Shown here piece by piece: positions 18,774-27,538 of a stretch of DNA of 57,877 nt (the stretch's first letter is position 1; every line of letters starts with the position of its first letter). Origin of the DNA: Haloferax larsenii JCM 13917 (GTDB lineage Archaea; Halobacteriota; Halobacteria; Halobacteriales; Haloferacaceae); the NCBI RefSeq assembly GCF_000336955.1, contig NZ_AOLI01000014.1:232006-289882 (forward strand). The letters are read 5' to 3'. Position numbers and translations under genes: made by a program. The notes beneath the pieces were generated by a model, which was not told where the DNA came from, made no database searches, and worked only from the letters and a program-made list of their open reading frames with translations.

Positions 18774-20174
18774 TCACAAGAACGGTGGCGACGCAGTCGG
18801 AAGCGCGACGAGCCAGAGACTGACGATGGTGTAGAATATCATCACCACGACGAACGGCAGTTGACTCCGAATGGCCTGCATCCGACTCGGGAAGGTGTCG
18901 TACGCCTGCGAGTGGGCCACCCAGACCGCGAGAAGGTGTCCGAGGAGGACGAACACGACGTTCAGCGCGCCGAACCACGCCGGAAGCGTGAGGACGACCG
19001 GGTTCGCGGGTGGTGACAGCGGCGACGAGAGCGCCCCAGCGAGCATCGGCGACAGCGAGACGAAGAACCCGAAGTAGTGGGCGAGGTGGTAGCCGACGGC
19101 GATTGCGAGAAGCGAGGGAGCGAAGCGGACCGCGAGCGCCCGGGGCGTCTCGAAGGTCTCGATTCGCCGGACGGTGAGGTGACCGGCGAGCACGTAGAGA
19201 CCGAGGAATGCGGCGAATCCACCGAGGTAGAGGACGCCGTAGACGACGAGCGCAGGGAGACCCGCCTCGACGACGGCCGTGATAGCGGCCGCACCCTGTT
19301 CGGTCGTCACGAAGCCGCTGAAGGTGAGTTCCCAGACGAGGACGACCGCGACCGCGACGTCTGCGAGGTCGGTCACTTCGTCGTCGGTGACGAGTCGCAT
19401 CCCCGGCAGCCGAACCGAGAGCCCGTCTTCGTCGTTCCAGCGAATCGGAGCCACGCGCCCGTAGAATCGAAGGAACACCGAAACGGGGTCGGCGCAGTCG
19501 AACCAGTCCTCTGGCCCGACGAGGAGTGCGCCGAGGAGCGTCAGGACCGAGTAGCCAGCGACGGCCACCGCGAGAAGGTTCGGTTGGCGCGTGACGCCGG
19601 CAGCGGTCTCGACCCACACGAGTGCGAGAATACCCGCGACAGCCGGCCATCGACCGAGTTTGTGCGGATACTCGACGAAGCCGTTCGGAAGGACCGTCGC
19701 CACCGTCCGCCACGGGTTGACCGCTCGCCAGGTGTCGCCGACGAGGTACGTGAACATCGTGTAGCCGGCGCGGAGTCCGGCGAAGGTGACGATGATAGCG
19801 AAGTTGAGCGTCGGTGTCTGCGGCCCAGTGACTCCGAGATACACGATGAATCCGAGCAGTGCGAGGCCGAGGGCGCTGCCGACGATACCGAGGCCTCGGC
19901 GGACCACGTCGTCGAGGGCGACGCTCGCCCGCCACGAGTGGACCTGTTCGATGAACCGTCTATCGGTCACGAAACTCGCAAGCAGGGCCGACGCGCCGAC
20001 TGTCGCCCCACCCGTCGCGAGATAGAGCCACTGCGGGACGGCGAGGTTGTCCTGTGACGCCCCGGCGAGGCCGACAGCGCCGTTACTGGCGGCGACCGGG
20101 GCCGCGAGGAGAGACACGAGACTCGCGAAGAGAAGCGAGACACCGAATCGTCGGAGTGTCGTCGTGCGGTTCAT
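18774..20174 (-). CDS. Polytopic membrane protein next to metal-handling genes
   Basis: A 466-residue protein with a signal-like N-terminus (FGVSLLFASLVSLLAAPVAA, residues ~8-28) and roughly ten hydrophobic helices. Notable polar segments are YLVGDTWRAVNPWRTVATVL and VGPEDWFDCADPVSVFLRFY in loops, and a His-containing helix (AIAVGYHLAHYFGFF). I do not recognise the family; the paired YxxAHY-type histidines could bind metal or heme, but this is speculation. The ATG at 20174 overlaps the stop of the C2H2 microprotein gene (ATGA), so the two are translationally coupled, with the P19-like lipoprotein gene upstream. Confidence 0.8.
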   Translation of the reverse strand: MNRTTTLRRFGVSLLFASLVSLLAAPVAASNGAVGLAGASQDNLAVPQWLYLATGGATVGASALLASFVTDRRFIEQVHSWRASVALDDVVRRGLGIVGSALGLALLGFIVYLGVTGPQTPTLNFAIIVTFAGLRAGYTMFTYLVGDTWRAVNPWRTVATVLPNGFVEYPHKLGRWPAVAGILALVWVETAAGVTRQPNLLAVAVAGYSVLTLLGALLVGPEDWFDCADPVSVFLRFYGRVAPIRWNDEDGLSVRLPGMRLVTDDEVTDLADVAVAVVLVWELTFSGFVTTEQGAAAITAVVEAGLPALVVYGVLYLGGFAAFLGLYVLAGHLTVRRIETFETPRALAVRFAPSLLAIAVGYHLAHYFGFFVSLSPMLAGALSSPLSPPANPVVLTLPAWFGALNVVFVLLGHLLAVWVAHSQAYDTFPSRMQAIRSQLPFVVVMIFYTIVSLWLVALPTASPPFL

Positions 20175-20434
20175 GAGGCAAAGAGGATGAACAGGATGAG
20201 GAATCCGAAGTACAGGAGGACGAGGACGCCCAGCGCCCGGATTCGGAACGATTTCAGTTCGCGCTCTTCGTCGTAGTACGCCTCGCGGTACGCCTCGACC
20301 TCGTCGGCGGTGAGGTCGTCGGGGTGTCTCGCACCGCGGTGGAGCGTGAGCAATCGCGCCGAGGGATAGGCGTCGCCGCACCGCTCACAGACGTGGCGGT
20401 CGAGACCGTCGCCGTCGTTCCTGGTGTCGCTCAT
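20171..20434 (-). CDS. C2H2 zinc-finger microprotein with C-terminal membrane helix
   Basis: An 87-residue protein. Residues 16-37 are a canonical C2H2 finger (C16-x2-C19-x12-H32-x4-H37, beginning CERCGDAYPSA), followed by an acidic helix (DLTADEVEAYREAYYDEERE) and one hydrophobic helix at the C-terminus (ALGVLVLLYFGFLILFILFA). The finger would face the cytoplasm if the positive charges before the helix stay inside. It lies 60 nt after the P19-like gene and overlaps the polytopic membrane gene by 4 nt, implying a role in the same complex, perhaps assembly or metal sensing; both are inference. Confidence 0.85.
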   Translation of the reverse strand: MSDTRNDGDGLDRHVCERCGDAYPSARLLTLHRGARHPDDLTADEVEAYREAYYDEERELKSFRIRALGVLVLLYFGFLILFILFAS

Positions 20435-20494
20435 TCCGTGTTACGTCGAAGTATCGGTCGGGTGGTTCTGAACGTTTCTGTTGTTACTCGGGCG

Positions 20495-21556
20495 TCAGAC
20501 CTCGAACGACAGGCGCTCAAAGTTCATGAACGCCGTCTCGTAGCCGTCGTGGCGGGCGACCTGCGGCGGGAAATCGACGACGAGTCGGACCACGTCGCCC
20601 GATTCGACCGCATCGACCGGAAGGCCGTAGTGGTAGCCAACGTCGGGGTCGAGCGTCGGGCGGAGTCGGTCTTCGGCGACTGTCCCGCCGTCGCGTTCGA
20701 CCGTCGCAGTGATGCCCATCATCGGGAGGATAAACTCGTTGTGAGGGGTTCGAGCGGAGACGTAGACGTACGCTCCATCGGCATCGAACCGCGCCCCGTC
20801 GTCGACGACGAAGGCGTCGAAAATCGCGTCGCCGCTCGTCTCTCGTCCGAGGTGCGTCCCCGGAAGTGACTCGACAGCGGGAGCCTTCCCCGTCGGGACG
20901 CCCATCATCTCCATCGCGGGGACTGTGGTGCGAGTGCCCGCCTCGTCGCCGTGGCGGGTGAGCTCGACGTCGTGGAGTTCGTCGGTCGCGAAGGTAAATT
21001 GGAACGTCGCCGTCTCGGCCGTCTCGAACCGACCGGCGAACGAGCCGGTTCGGTGGAGCGAGGTGCCGCCGATTTGAACGCGGGCTTCGTAGTCGCCCTC
21101 ACCGTCGAGTCTGTAGTTCGAGCCGTAGTGCATCCCCATCCGCTGGGAGAGCATCGGATAGGCGACTTCCTCGGTCACGAACGACCCGTCTTGGAGTACT
21201 TCGATGATGACGCCAGCGTCGAGCGGGAGGACGGTCCCCGTCTCTCGGTCCCAGACGGAGGCCATAAGGTGAAGCGAATGGTCGGCCTCGACGACCGTCT
21301 TTTCGAGGTCGGTGCCAGCGACCGTCCAGAACCGGTGAGGGTACGAATACGTCAGTGCCACGTCGTACGGGCCCGCAGACGTTCGTCCGTACATCTTCAT
21401 CCCCTCCGTGATTGCAGGGAGATACACCGCGTCCGGACGGTCCTCGACGAGCGGTGGGTCGCGCCACGCGGACTGTTGCTCGAAGCCGCCGAGACAGCCG
21501 GCTGTTGCTGTGAGCGCACCGATTCCGAGGGTTTTGAGGGCGTCTCGTCGTCTCAT
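20495..21556 (-). CDS. P19/Tp34-like metal-binding Tat lipoprotein
   Basis: A 353-residue exported protein. The N-terminus is Tat-like (MRRRDALKTLGIGAL) with lipobox TAGC (Cys20). Residues ~45-150 resemble the P19/Tp34 iron-copper fold: ITEGMKMYGRTSAGPYDVAL, HLMASVWD and MLSQRMGMHYG supply Met and His ligands. A second half (residues ~150-353) has further Met-rich segments (AMEMMGVPTG, LPMMGITATV). P19-type proteins bind periplasmic Cu/Fe and support iron uptake in bacteria. First gene of a P19/C2H2/polytopic-membrane operon and close to a P1B ATPase, so copper or iron handling is likely. Confidence 0.75.
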   Translation of the reverse strand: MRRRDALKTLGIGALTATAGCLGGFEQQSAWRDPPLVEDRPDAVYLPAITEGMKMYGRTSAGPYDVALTYSYPHRFWTVAGTDLEKTVVEADHSLHLMASVWDRETGTVLPLDAGVIIEVLQDGSFVTEEVAYPMLSQRMGMHYGSNYRLDGEGDYEARVQIGGTSLHRTGSFAGRFETAETATFQFTFATDELHDVELTRHGDEAGTRTTVPAMEMMGVPTGKAPAVESLPGTHLGRETSGDAIFDAFVVDDGARFDADGAYVYVSARTPHNEFILPMMGITATVERDGGTVAEDRLRPTLDPDVGYHYGLPVDAVESGDVVRLVVDFPPQVARHDGYETAFMNFERLSFEV

Positions 21557-21692
21557 AGCGAATGTGATGCCCCGGTAGTGCCCGTCGAGGCAACTCGCCT
21601 ACGCTATTGGCCGCGCAAAGATGTGCATTGTGTTTCGGAATCCGGTTTCGAGCGCCGCACAGAAGTTCTCACGGCGTAAGACTACCCACCAC

Positions 21693-21700
21693 CTATTAAT
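21693..21700 (+). promoter_or_regulatory. TATA element of the histidine kinase gene
   Basis: CTATTAAT on the plus strand is centred about 29 nt upstream of the ATG at 21726, which supports that start (MDDSPLGTL) over longer in-frame choices and suggests a leaderless mRNA. Confidence 0.55.
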
Positions 21701-21725
21701 ACACGACACACTCGCAAACTGCACA

Positions 21726-23339
21726 ATGGACGATTCGCCGCTCGGTACACTCGATGCGCGAGCCATCGCGCTCGCGTATCTAGCGTTCGGGTCGGTCGGT
21801 ATTCTCGGTGGTGAACTCGCACTGGCTGGCATCTTTGGAACACCGCTCGTATCGGCGTCAGCGCTGGCGAAAGGGCTGTTCTTCGTCGTCGTTTCGAGTG
21901 TGTTCGTCGGGATACTCGTCGCCCGGAAGAACCGACGAATCGAGCGCTACCAGACGTCAGTCGAAGCGTCGCTCGACCGCCTCCAGAGCGTCGTCTCCGC
22001 ATCGCCGGTGCCGATTATCGCCATCGACGTCAGCGGCAGAGTGACCATCTGGAACGACGCGGCGACCGAGACGTTCGGATGGGAACGAGAGGAAGTCCTC
22101 GGGAGGCCGATTCCAACCGTCGCGGAGGACCAGGAATCTGAGTTCCAGCGCGCCGTCGAACGCTCCATCGAAGAGGACGGCCTCTCGAACGTCGCGGTCA
22201 AACGACAACAGCGAGACGGGACGATGCGCGAGTTCTCGCTGTCGACCGCGCCGATTTACGAGCCGGACGGCAGTGTTCGCGAGATTATCGGCATCTTCGT
22301 CGATACGACAGAGCAGAAAGCCCGCGAGCGTCGGCTTCGGGAGTTCGAGATGGCCGTCGAACAGGCGGGCCACGCCATCTACCTGACCGACCGCGACGGT
22401 GAAATCACCTACGTGAACCCGGCGTTCGAGCAGACGACCGGCTACGAGAGAGACGAAATCGTCGGGCGAACGCCGAACGTACTCAACTCCGGGGAGATGA
22501 GCGACCGGTATTACGCGAGACTGTGGCGGTCCATCGAAGCGGGCCAGACGTGGCAAGAGCGAATCGTCGACAAGCGGAAGAACGGCGAGTTCTACACGGC
22601 CGCACAGACCATCGCACCCATCGAACAGGAGGAAGACTGTATCGGATACGTCGCTATCCAGTCGGACATCACCGAGACCGAACTGACCCGACAGCGCCTC
22701 GGCGTGCTCAATCGGATGCTCAGACACAACCTCCGAAACCGGATGAACGTCATCGCGGGATACGTCGAGATGATTCAGACCGAAACGGACGACCCACAAA
22801 TCGACGACCACGCATCGGTTATCCTCGATGCGGCAGCGAACCTCACGTCACTCGCCGAGAAGGCCCGGACCGTCACCGAACTCCTCGAATCCGACGGCCA
22901 CCCGACAGAAGTCGGAACGCTCGTCGAGAATGTGGTCTCGACGTCGCGTTCGGAGTTCCCTGACTCGACGGTGCGAGTCGCCGTCGACCCCGACCTGTCC
23001 GAACACGTCGACAACCGCGTCGGTGTCGCCGTCGAGGAACTCGTCGCCAACGCGCTCCAGCACGGTGGCGAGACGGTCCACATCGACGCGTACCGAAGTC
23101 CGACCGACGAGTCGCGGTTCGTCATCCGCATCGAAGACGACGGACCTGGAATCCCAGAAAGCGAGTGGGAAGTCATTCAACGCGGAGAGGAAACGCCGCT
23201 GGAACACGGGACTGGACTCGGACTGTGGCTCGTCCACTGGGTCGTCACGAAAACCGGCGGCAGCGTGCGACTCGATACGACGCCACTCGGCGGGTCCGCG
23301 GTGACGCTGGAACTGCCACGGGACACCCCCAGAGACTAG
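21726..23339 (+). CDS. Membrane-anchored PAS-PAS sensor histidine kinase
   Basis: A 537-residue two-component sensor. Two N-terminal helices (~10-55, AIALAYLAFGSVGILGGELA and GLFFVVVSSVFVGILVA) anchor it. Two PAS domains follow (SVVSASPVPIIAIDVSGRVT; FEMAVEQAGHAIYLTDRDGE), then a HisKA-like helix with the phospho-acceptor in RMLRHNLRNRMNVIAGY, and an HATPase with NALQHGG, DDGPGIPESE and GTGLGLWLVHW. No response regulator is adjacent. Its kinase core resembles that of the large kinase at 46325-48796. The stop codon lies inside a CTAG shared with the stop of the converging flippase gene. Confidence 0.93.
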   Translation: MDDSPLGTLDARAIALAYLAFGSVGILGGELALAGIFGTPLVSASALAKGLFFVVVSSVFVGILVARKNRRIERYQTSVEASLDRLQSVVSASPVPIIAIDVSGRVTIWNDAATETFGWEREEVLGRPIPTVAEDQESEFQRAVERSIEEDGLSNVAVKRQQRDGTMREFSLSTAPIYEPDGSVREIIGIFVDTTEQKARERRLREFEMAVEQAGHAIYLTDRDGEITYVNPAFEQTTGYERDEIVGRTPNVLNSGEMSDRYYARLWRSIEAGQTWQERIVDKRKNGEFYTAAQTIAPIEQEEDCIGYVAIQSDITETELTRQRLGVLNRMLRHNLRNRMNVIAGYVEMIQTETDDPQIDDHASVILDAAANLTSLAEKARTVTELLESDGHPTEVGTLVENVVSTSRSEFPDSTVRVAVDPDLSEHVDNRVGVAVEELVANALQHGGETVHIDAYRSPTDESRFVIRIEDDGPGIPESEWEVIQRGEETPLEHGTGLGLWLVHWVVTKTGGSVRLDTTPLGGSAVTLELPRDTPRD

Positions 23340-24826
23340 GTTATCTTCGCCGCGATGTCGCGGACCAGCGAGCGCATTCCGTAGTCGAACGTGACTTCGA
23401 CAGCAACCATACACGCCGTGTAGACGACGACGCCAGTCACGACGAGCACCGCGAACCCGAGCGCGGTCCCCGACGCGGGGAGCATCGATTCGGTCGCTAC
23501 CACCGCCGCACCCATGACCAGACTCGCCGTCAGCGGCGTGCCGACGGTGACGAAGAACTGGATGAACGACCCCTTTATCTCCCGAATCACGATGTAGTTG
23601 ATGAGCGGTTCGGAGGTGAGTGCGCCTGCGAGCACGACCGCAGCGGCGGTGCCGACCAGTCCGTAGGCGTCGGTGAGGGGGTAGATGAGGACTGCGAGCG
23701 CGACCGTCTTGAGGACGTTCACCTTCGTGATGTAGTCCGGGCGACCGATGGCTTTCAGGAGCGGTCCCGAAGTTGCACCGATAGAGAGCATCAGCCCCCA
23801 GAGCGCGAGAATCTGGAGCGCGGGAATCGCTGGAATCCACTCGTCGCCGAGGAAGGCGTGCACGAACGGTCCGGCGACGACGATAATTCCGACCGCCATC
23901 GGCATCGAGACGACTGCTGTGAGTTTCAGCACCGTGAAGTACGTCTGTCTGAGTGCGCGGAGGTTCCCCTGTAACTTCGAGTACGCCGGAAACATCACAG
24001 ACGAGATGACTTTCGTCACTTCGGACGAGGGCGTTCTCGCCAGTTGGTAGGCGAGTTGGTAGAACCCGAGCGCCGTCGCGCCGAGGAACCACCCGAGGAA
24101 GGCGTCGTCGCCGTTGGCGAAGAAGAACATGAAGATTCCCGACCCCGTAATCCAGCGGCCGTAGCGAATCATCTCGATGGCGCGAGCACGCTCGATGACC
24201 AGTCGCGGCAGGCGTCTGTCGATGAGATACGACACGAAGGTGCGAACGACGTTTCCGGTCAGCGTCCCGAAGACGAGCGCCCACACCGTTCCGAAGATGA
24301 ACCCGAGCGCGAGCGCGACTCCCACGTGAAACAGCGTTCCCGACACGTCGTAGACGAACTGCTTGTGGAATTCGAGGTTCTTCTGGAGATAGACGATACG
24401 GGGGTTTCGGAGGCCGACGAGAAGCGGCGAGAGGGCGATGACGCGGAAGACATCGGTCGCCCGCGGTTCGTTGAAGAAGGCTGCCAGATACGGGGCGGCG
24501 ACGTACGCGAGCGCGAAGAGCACGATTCCGCGAATCAACTTGATGGTCCAGACGGTGTCGAGGTAGGCGTCGACATCCTCCTCTTCGCGCTGGATGAGCG
24601 AGGCGTCGAGGCCGAGTTCGGTAAACTGGTTCATCGCCGTCACCGTCAGGAGCGCAAGCCCCATCAGACCGAACTCTGTCGGGCCGAGGAGACCCGCGAG
24701 GACGACCACCATGAGCATCAAGAGAATGCGGTTCGAGACGTTGATGCCGGTCATCCAGAGGCCGCTTTTGACGGTTCGCTCGCCGACGGCACCTGACGGG
24801 ATGAACCGACGAAGCAGAGAGCGCAT
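23336..24826 (-). CDS. Polysaccharide flippase (Wzx/RfbX-like)
   Basis: A 496-residue polytopic membrane protein of the MOP superfamily with about 12-14 helices. It begins with a basic stretch then MTGINVSNRILLMLMVVVLA and LAGLLGPTEFGLMGLALL, typical of lipid-linked oligosaccharide flippases; VMFPAYSKLQGNLRALRQTY marks the mid-protein family motif. It would move lipid-linked sugars across the cytoplasmic membrane for S-layer or surface-glycan assembly. A sulfatase-fold gene, glycosyltransferase and methyltransferase-like genes lie just upstream on the same strand, suggesting a shared pathway. Confidence 0.92.
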   Translation of the reverse strand: MRSLLRRFIPSGAVGERTVKSGLWMTGINVSNRILLMLMVVVLAGLLGPTEFGLMGLALLTVTAMNQFTELGLDASLIQREEEDVDAYLDTVWTIKLIRGIVLFALAYVAAPYLAAFFNEPRATDVFRVIALSPLLVGLRNPRIVYLQKNLEFHKQFVYDVSGTLFHVGVALALGFIFGTVWALVFGTLTGNVVRTFVSYLIDRRLPRLVIERARAIEMIRYGRWITGSGIFMFFFANGDDAFLGWFLGATALGFYQLAYQLARTPSSEVTKVISSVMFPAYSKLQGNLRALRQTYFTVLKLTAVVSMPMAVGIIVVAGPFVHAFLGDEWIPAIPALQILALWGLMLSIGATSGPLLKAIGRPDYITKVNVLKTVALAVLIYPLTDAYGLVGTAAAVVLAGALTSEPLINYIVIREIKGSFIQFFVTVGTPLTASLVMGAAVVATESMLPASGTALGFAVLVVTGVVVYTACMVAVEVTFDYGMRSLVRDIAAKIT

Positions 24827-25178
24827 GGCTCAGAAAGCGGTGGTCCGCCCCTCCATCATCGAGCGGTTAGTGTGAACACGATACAGTCCGAGAGGTTCGA
24901 TACGAAGGAAGGGCGACTGCTCGTCTGCGAGAACGTCGGCAGAATCGGCACTGAGCACCGACCGACCGAGCGGGATGAAACACATAGAGTTACCTCGAAA
25001 GAGGGCTGCGTACGGGCATAACTATACCTCGTCTAACGGGTTTTGAACCCACTAACGAGCGCGAAATCGGGGCGACAAAATCGACTTCCCGCGAGGCGAG
25101 ACACCAACTGTCTCAGAGAGAGTTGGGAAAACCCTCTGAGAGAGCCGAGAAAACTCTTAGAGAGAGTCCAGAAGACCC
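24827..25178. other. Intergenic region between flippase and sulfatase-fold genes
   Basis: No gene is supported here. It holds a small hairpin, GGGTT-TTG-AACCC at 25038-25050, flanked by CTAACG direct repeats (25033-25038 and 25052-25057). On the minus strand a TATA-like AGGTATAGTTATGC lies near 25020. The degenerate hairpin repeat array (25111-25186) is at the sulfatase end. Confidence 0.6.
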
Positions 25179-25186
25179 TTAGAGAT
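25111..25186 (-). terminator. Degenerate tandem array of short stem plus T-tract units
   Basis: Read on the minus strand after the sulfatase stop, four units spaced 20-24 nt apart have the form CTCTCTAAGAGTTTTC, CTCTCTCAGAGGGTTTTCC and so on. Each can form a 4-bp stem (CTCT/AGAG) followed by TTTT in the middle two units. The first unit overlaps the stop codon at 25179-25181. A serial archaeal terminator is the likeliest role. Confidence 0.5.
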
Positions 25187-26600
25187 AACCGAGACTCTCC
25201 AGACGCGACAGCGTCTCCGGGTCGTACTCAGCAGTTGCATCCACATCTTCGACGGCCGGTGAGGAACCCACCCGCTCGTCGAGAATCTCGCCCAGCGTCT
25301 CGACCACGTCCGGGTACGACCTCGCGAGGTCGGTCTCCTCGTCGGGGAGTCGGTACAGATGGTGCTCGTCACCGTTTCGGAGGAGCTTCCACGTGTCGGT
25401 TCTGAGCATCGCGAGCGCGTCGGTCATGTACTCCCCCTCGTACAACGAGTTCTTCGTGCGAATCGCTTCGAGGTTCGACGGTCTGGGACCGCGTTCGGCG
25501 ATTGCGAATCCGGGCGACTGCTTCAGAAGGTTGACCCCTTCGAACCCGGAGGCGTCGGCCCCCACTGATTCGAGAACCGTCTGCATCACGTCGATATGCT
25601 GGACGATATCGTCGCCACGCGAGTCGAGTCCGGGGAGTCCGGAGACCACGAGCGGGACGTGAACGATGCCGTCCGAGAGCAGTAAGTTGTGTCCGACGAC
25701 GCCCTGTTCGCCGAACAGTTCGCCGTGGTCGGCCGTGATGACGACGATAACCGGCGTGTCGAGCGACATCGCGTACTGGTAGAGTTCGGCGACGAGCGTG
25801 TCGTGGTACGCGATTTCGGCCTCGTAGACGGCCACGAGCGCGGTCTTCTCGCGCTCGGTGAGCGGTCGCTCTTCCGCCATGAATCCCCAGATGTCGTCGG
25901 TGATAGCGCGCGCCGTCCGTATCGCTTCTTTCGCGGTGAGGTCTGTGCCGGCGAGGTACCGCCGAAGCACCGTCACGGGCGGGTTGTACGGGTGGTGTGT
26001 GCTGTTGATGTGGTTGTAGATGAAGAACGGCCCGTCGCGGGAGAGCTTCCGCATCCAGCCTTTGACGACTTCGGTCTGATAGCGCGGGTGGATAGGGTCG
26101 AAGTGGTCGCGCAGCGACAGCGAGAACCCACCGCCAAGTTTCCTGACGTTGAGGAGGTATTTCAGGGCTGTCCGTATCCCGGCACCGGAGAGCATGTCGA
26201 GATGCGACGTGGACCAGTGGCCGACGTCGAATCCGCGGTCTAACCCAGTCACGGGGCCGAGGTACGGATTGGTGCTGAAACAGGCCGTGTTGTACCCCGC
26301 TCTCGAAAACCGTTCTCCGACGGTCGTGAGATTGTCTGGTAACTGGGCGACCTGTGTCGTGTCGGCGAATCCGATGCCGTGTGACGAGACCCGACGTCCG
26401 GTGAGAATCGACGCCGAAGACGACGGCGTCCAGTGGGCGTGGGCAAAGCACGAATCGAACGAGACCGCGTCGTCTCTGGCGGCGATTGCCTGGAGATTCG
26501 GCGTCGTCTCTCGGTCTGGCGTGCCGAGCGACGTGTAATCGTGCCGAACGCTGTCGAGTGTAATCCACAGCACGCTCGGGAGCTCTCCGTGAGTCGTCAT
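25179..26600 (-). CDS. Sulfatase / alkaline-phosphatase superfamily enzyme
   Basis: A 473-residue soluble metal-dependent hydrolase or transferase. The metal-binding DSVRHDYTS (Asp16) opens the fold. The nucleophile region reads HWTPSSSASILTG, so Thr58 replaces the formylglycine-forming Cys of true sulfatases. ITADHGELFGEQG supplies the second metal site, and the His of GVVGHNL the substrate side. In the family this Thr form fits phosphodiesterase or phosphoglycerol-transferase-like chemistry. The ATG at 26600 is preferred over the GTG immediately before it. Genomic context (flippase, glycosyltransferases) points to modification of a surface glycan. No signal peptide is seen. Confidence 0.88.
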   Translation of the reverse strand: MTTHGELPSVLWITLDSVRHDYTSLGTPDRETTPNLQAIAARDDAVSFDSCFAHAHWTPSSSASILTGRRVSSHGIGFADTTQVAQLPDNLTTVGERFSRAGYNTACFSTNPYLGPVTGLDRGFDVGHWSTSHLDMLSGAGIRTALKYLLNVRKLGGGFSLSLRDHFDPIHPRYQTEVVKGWMRKLSRDGPFFIYNHINSTHHPYNPPVTVLRRYLAGTDLTAKEAIRTARAITDDIWGFMAEERPLTEREKTALVAVYEAEIAYHDTLVAELYQYAMSLDTPVIVVITADHGELFGEQGVVGHNLLLSDGIVHVPLVVSGLPGLDSRGDDIVQHIDVMQTVLESVGADASGFEGVNLLKQSPGFAIAERGPRPSNLEAIRTKNSLYEGEYMTDALAMLRTDTWKLLRNGDEHHLYRLPDEETDLARSYPDVVETLGEILDERVGSSPAVEDVDATAEYDPETLSRLESLGYL

Positions 26601-26713
26601 CACCGAACGTACGCCAGCAGAGGTGTTGAGTATCGACTACGTAACGAGAAGCAGAACGACCTAATGGCGTACTAATTGGCCGTCAGTGGGTGGATACGGT
26701 CGCAGTCAGGCAA

Positions 26714-27538
26714 TCACGCTGTCGAATCGGCTGCGACGACGACGTACGAAGCCATCGCCGCGCGTCCAGTTCGGGTCAAGAGAGTAGTCGCAAGTTGGGC
26801 ACCCCAGACGAACGGATACTGGAACGGGGAAGGGAGTCGATTTATCGTGGAGTGGAGACGGCGGGGATATTGAAAGACGAAGTCGCGCGCGACGACCGTC
26901 CACCCATCGGAGACGAGCGCGGTGGTCTCGTCCGGCGTGAGAAACCGGTTCTTGCCGTTGGCGAAGTACGGCGAGCGTGGGGTCGGAACCGAGAAGACGA
27001 ACCGACCGCCCGGAACGACGACGCGTCGAATCTCGGCGGTGAGGGCGTCGATGTCGAGGAACGGCCAATCGTACGGCCCGATACAGACGACGGCGTCGAA
27101 CGAGTCGTCGTCGAAGGGGAGTTGCGGGTCGTCGTAGGATGCGAGGGCGTAGTCGGAGACGGTGTCACCGAGGACAGCCTCTGCGGTGTCGCTGGCAGCC
27201 GAGGCGAAGTCGACACGAGTGACTTCATTTGCGTCGATGCCGGCGGTGACTCCCGACTCCGAGGCGACATCGAGGACGCGGTCACAGCGGCCGAGGTGGT
27301 CGAGCGCCCGAACGCGTTCTTCGTCGCGGAGATACTGGACGTTCGGTGTCGCGGGAGGCTGGTCGACGAACCTGACGAGTCGAGCTTCGATTTCCGAGGA
27401 CGTGGGCGAATTTCTGTCCGCCTGTGTGCGACCAGTCACATCTCGCTGGCTGTTGGTATCCTGCTGGCTGCCGGTATCCTGCTGGCTGCCGGTATCACGC
27501 GAGCTGCTGGCGTCGGCTCGGGAGTTCGTTCGAGTCAC
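26714..27538 (-). CDS. Methyltransferase-like protein with degenerate SAM motif
   Basis: A 274-residue protein whose residues ~48-230 follow a class I methyltransferase plan, but motif I reads DRVLDVASESGVTAGIDANE rather than a Gly-rich loop. Later landmarks are FDAVVCIGPYDWPFLD (motif IV) and RRVVVPGGRFVFSVPTPRSP (motif V/VI). Whether it still binds SAM is uncertain. The first 45 residues are low-complexity and include three copies of GSQQDT-like hexapeptides encoded by an 18-bp repeat. The GTG at 27538 overlaps the upstream glycosyltransferase stop (GTGA). It is paralogous to the N-terminal half of the divergent gene at 29095. Confidence 0.75.
   Translation of the reverse strand: MTRTNSRADASSSRDTGSQQDTGSQQDTNSQRDVTGRTQADRNSPTSSEIEARLVRFVDQPPATPNVQYLRDEERVRALDHLGRCDRVLDVASESGVTAGIDANEVTRVDFASAASDTAEAVLGDTVSDYALASYDDPQLPFDDDSFDAVVCIGPYDWPFLDIDALTAEIRRVVVPGGRFVFSVPTPRSPYFANGKNRFLTPDETTALVSDGWTVVARDFVFQYPRRLHSTINRLPSPFQYPFVWGAQLATTLLTRTGRAAMASYVVVAADSTA
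27443..27496 (-). repeat. 18-bp tandem repeat, three copies, in coding sequence
   Basis: Units at 27443-27460, 27461-27478 and 27479-27496 (CTGCTGGCTGCCGGTATC); the last two are identical and the first differs at four positions. They encode the repeated G-S-Q-Q-D-T in the disordered N-terminus of the methyltransferase-like protein. Confidence 0.9.

Noticed and set aside
22848..24284. 478-codon open frame across the end of the kinase and the flippase
   Set aside because: Arg-rich, out of frame with both genes, no motif.
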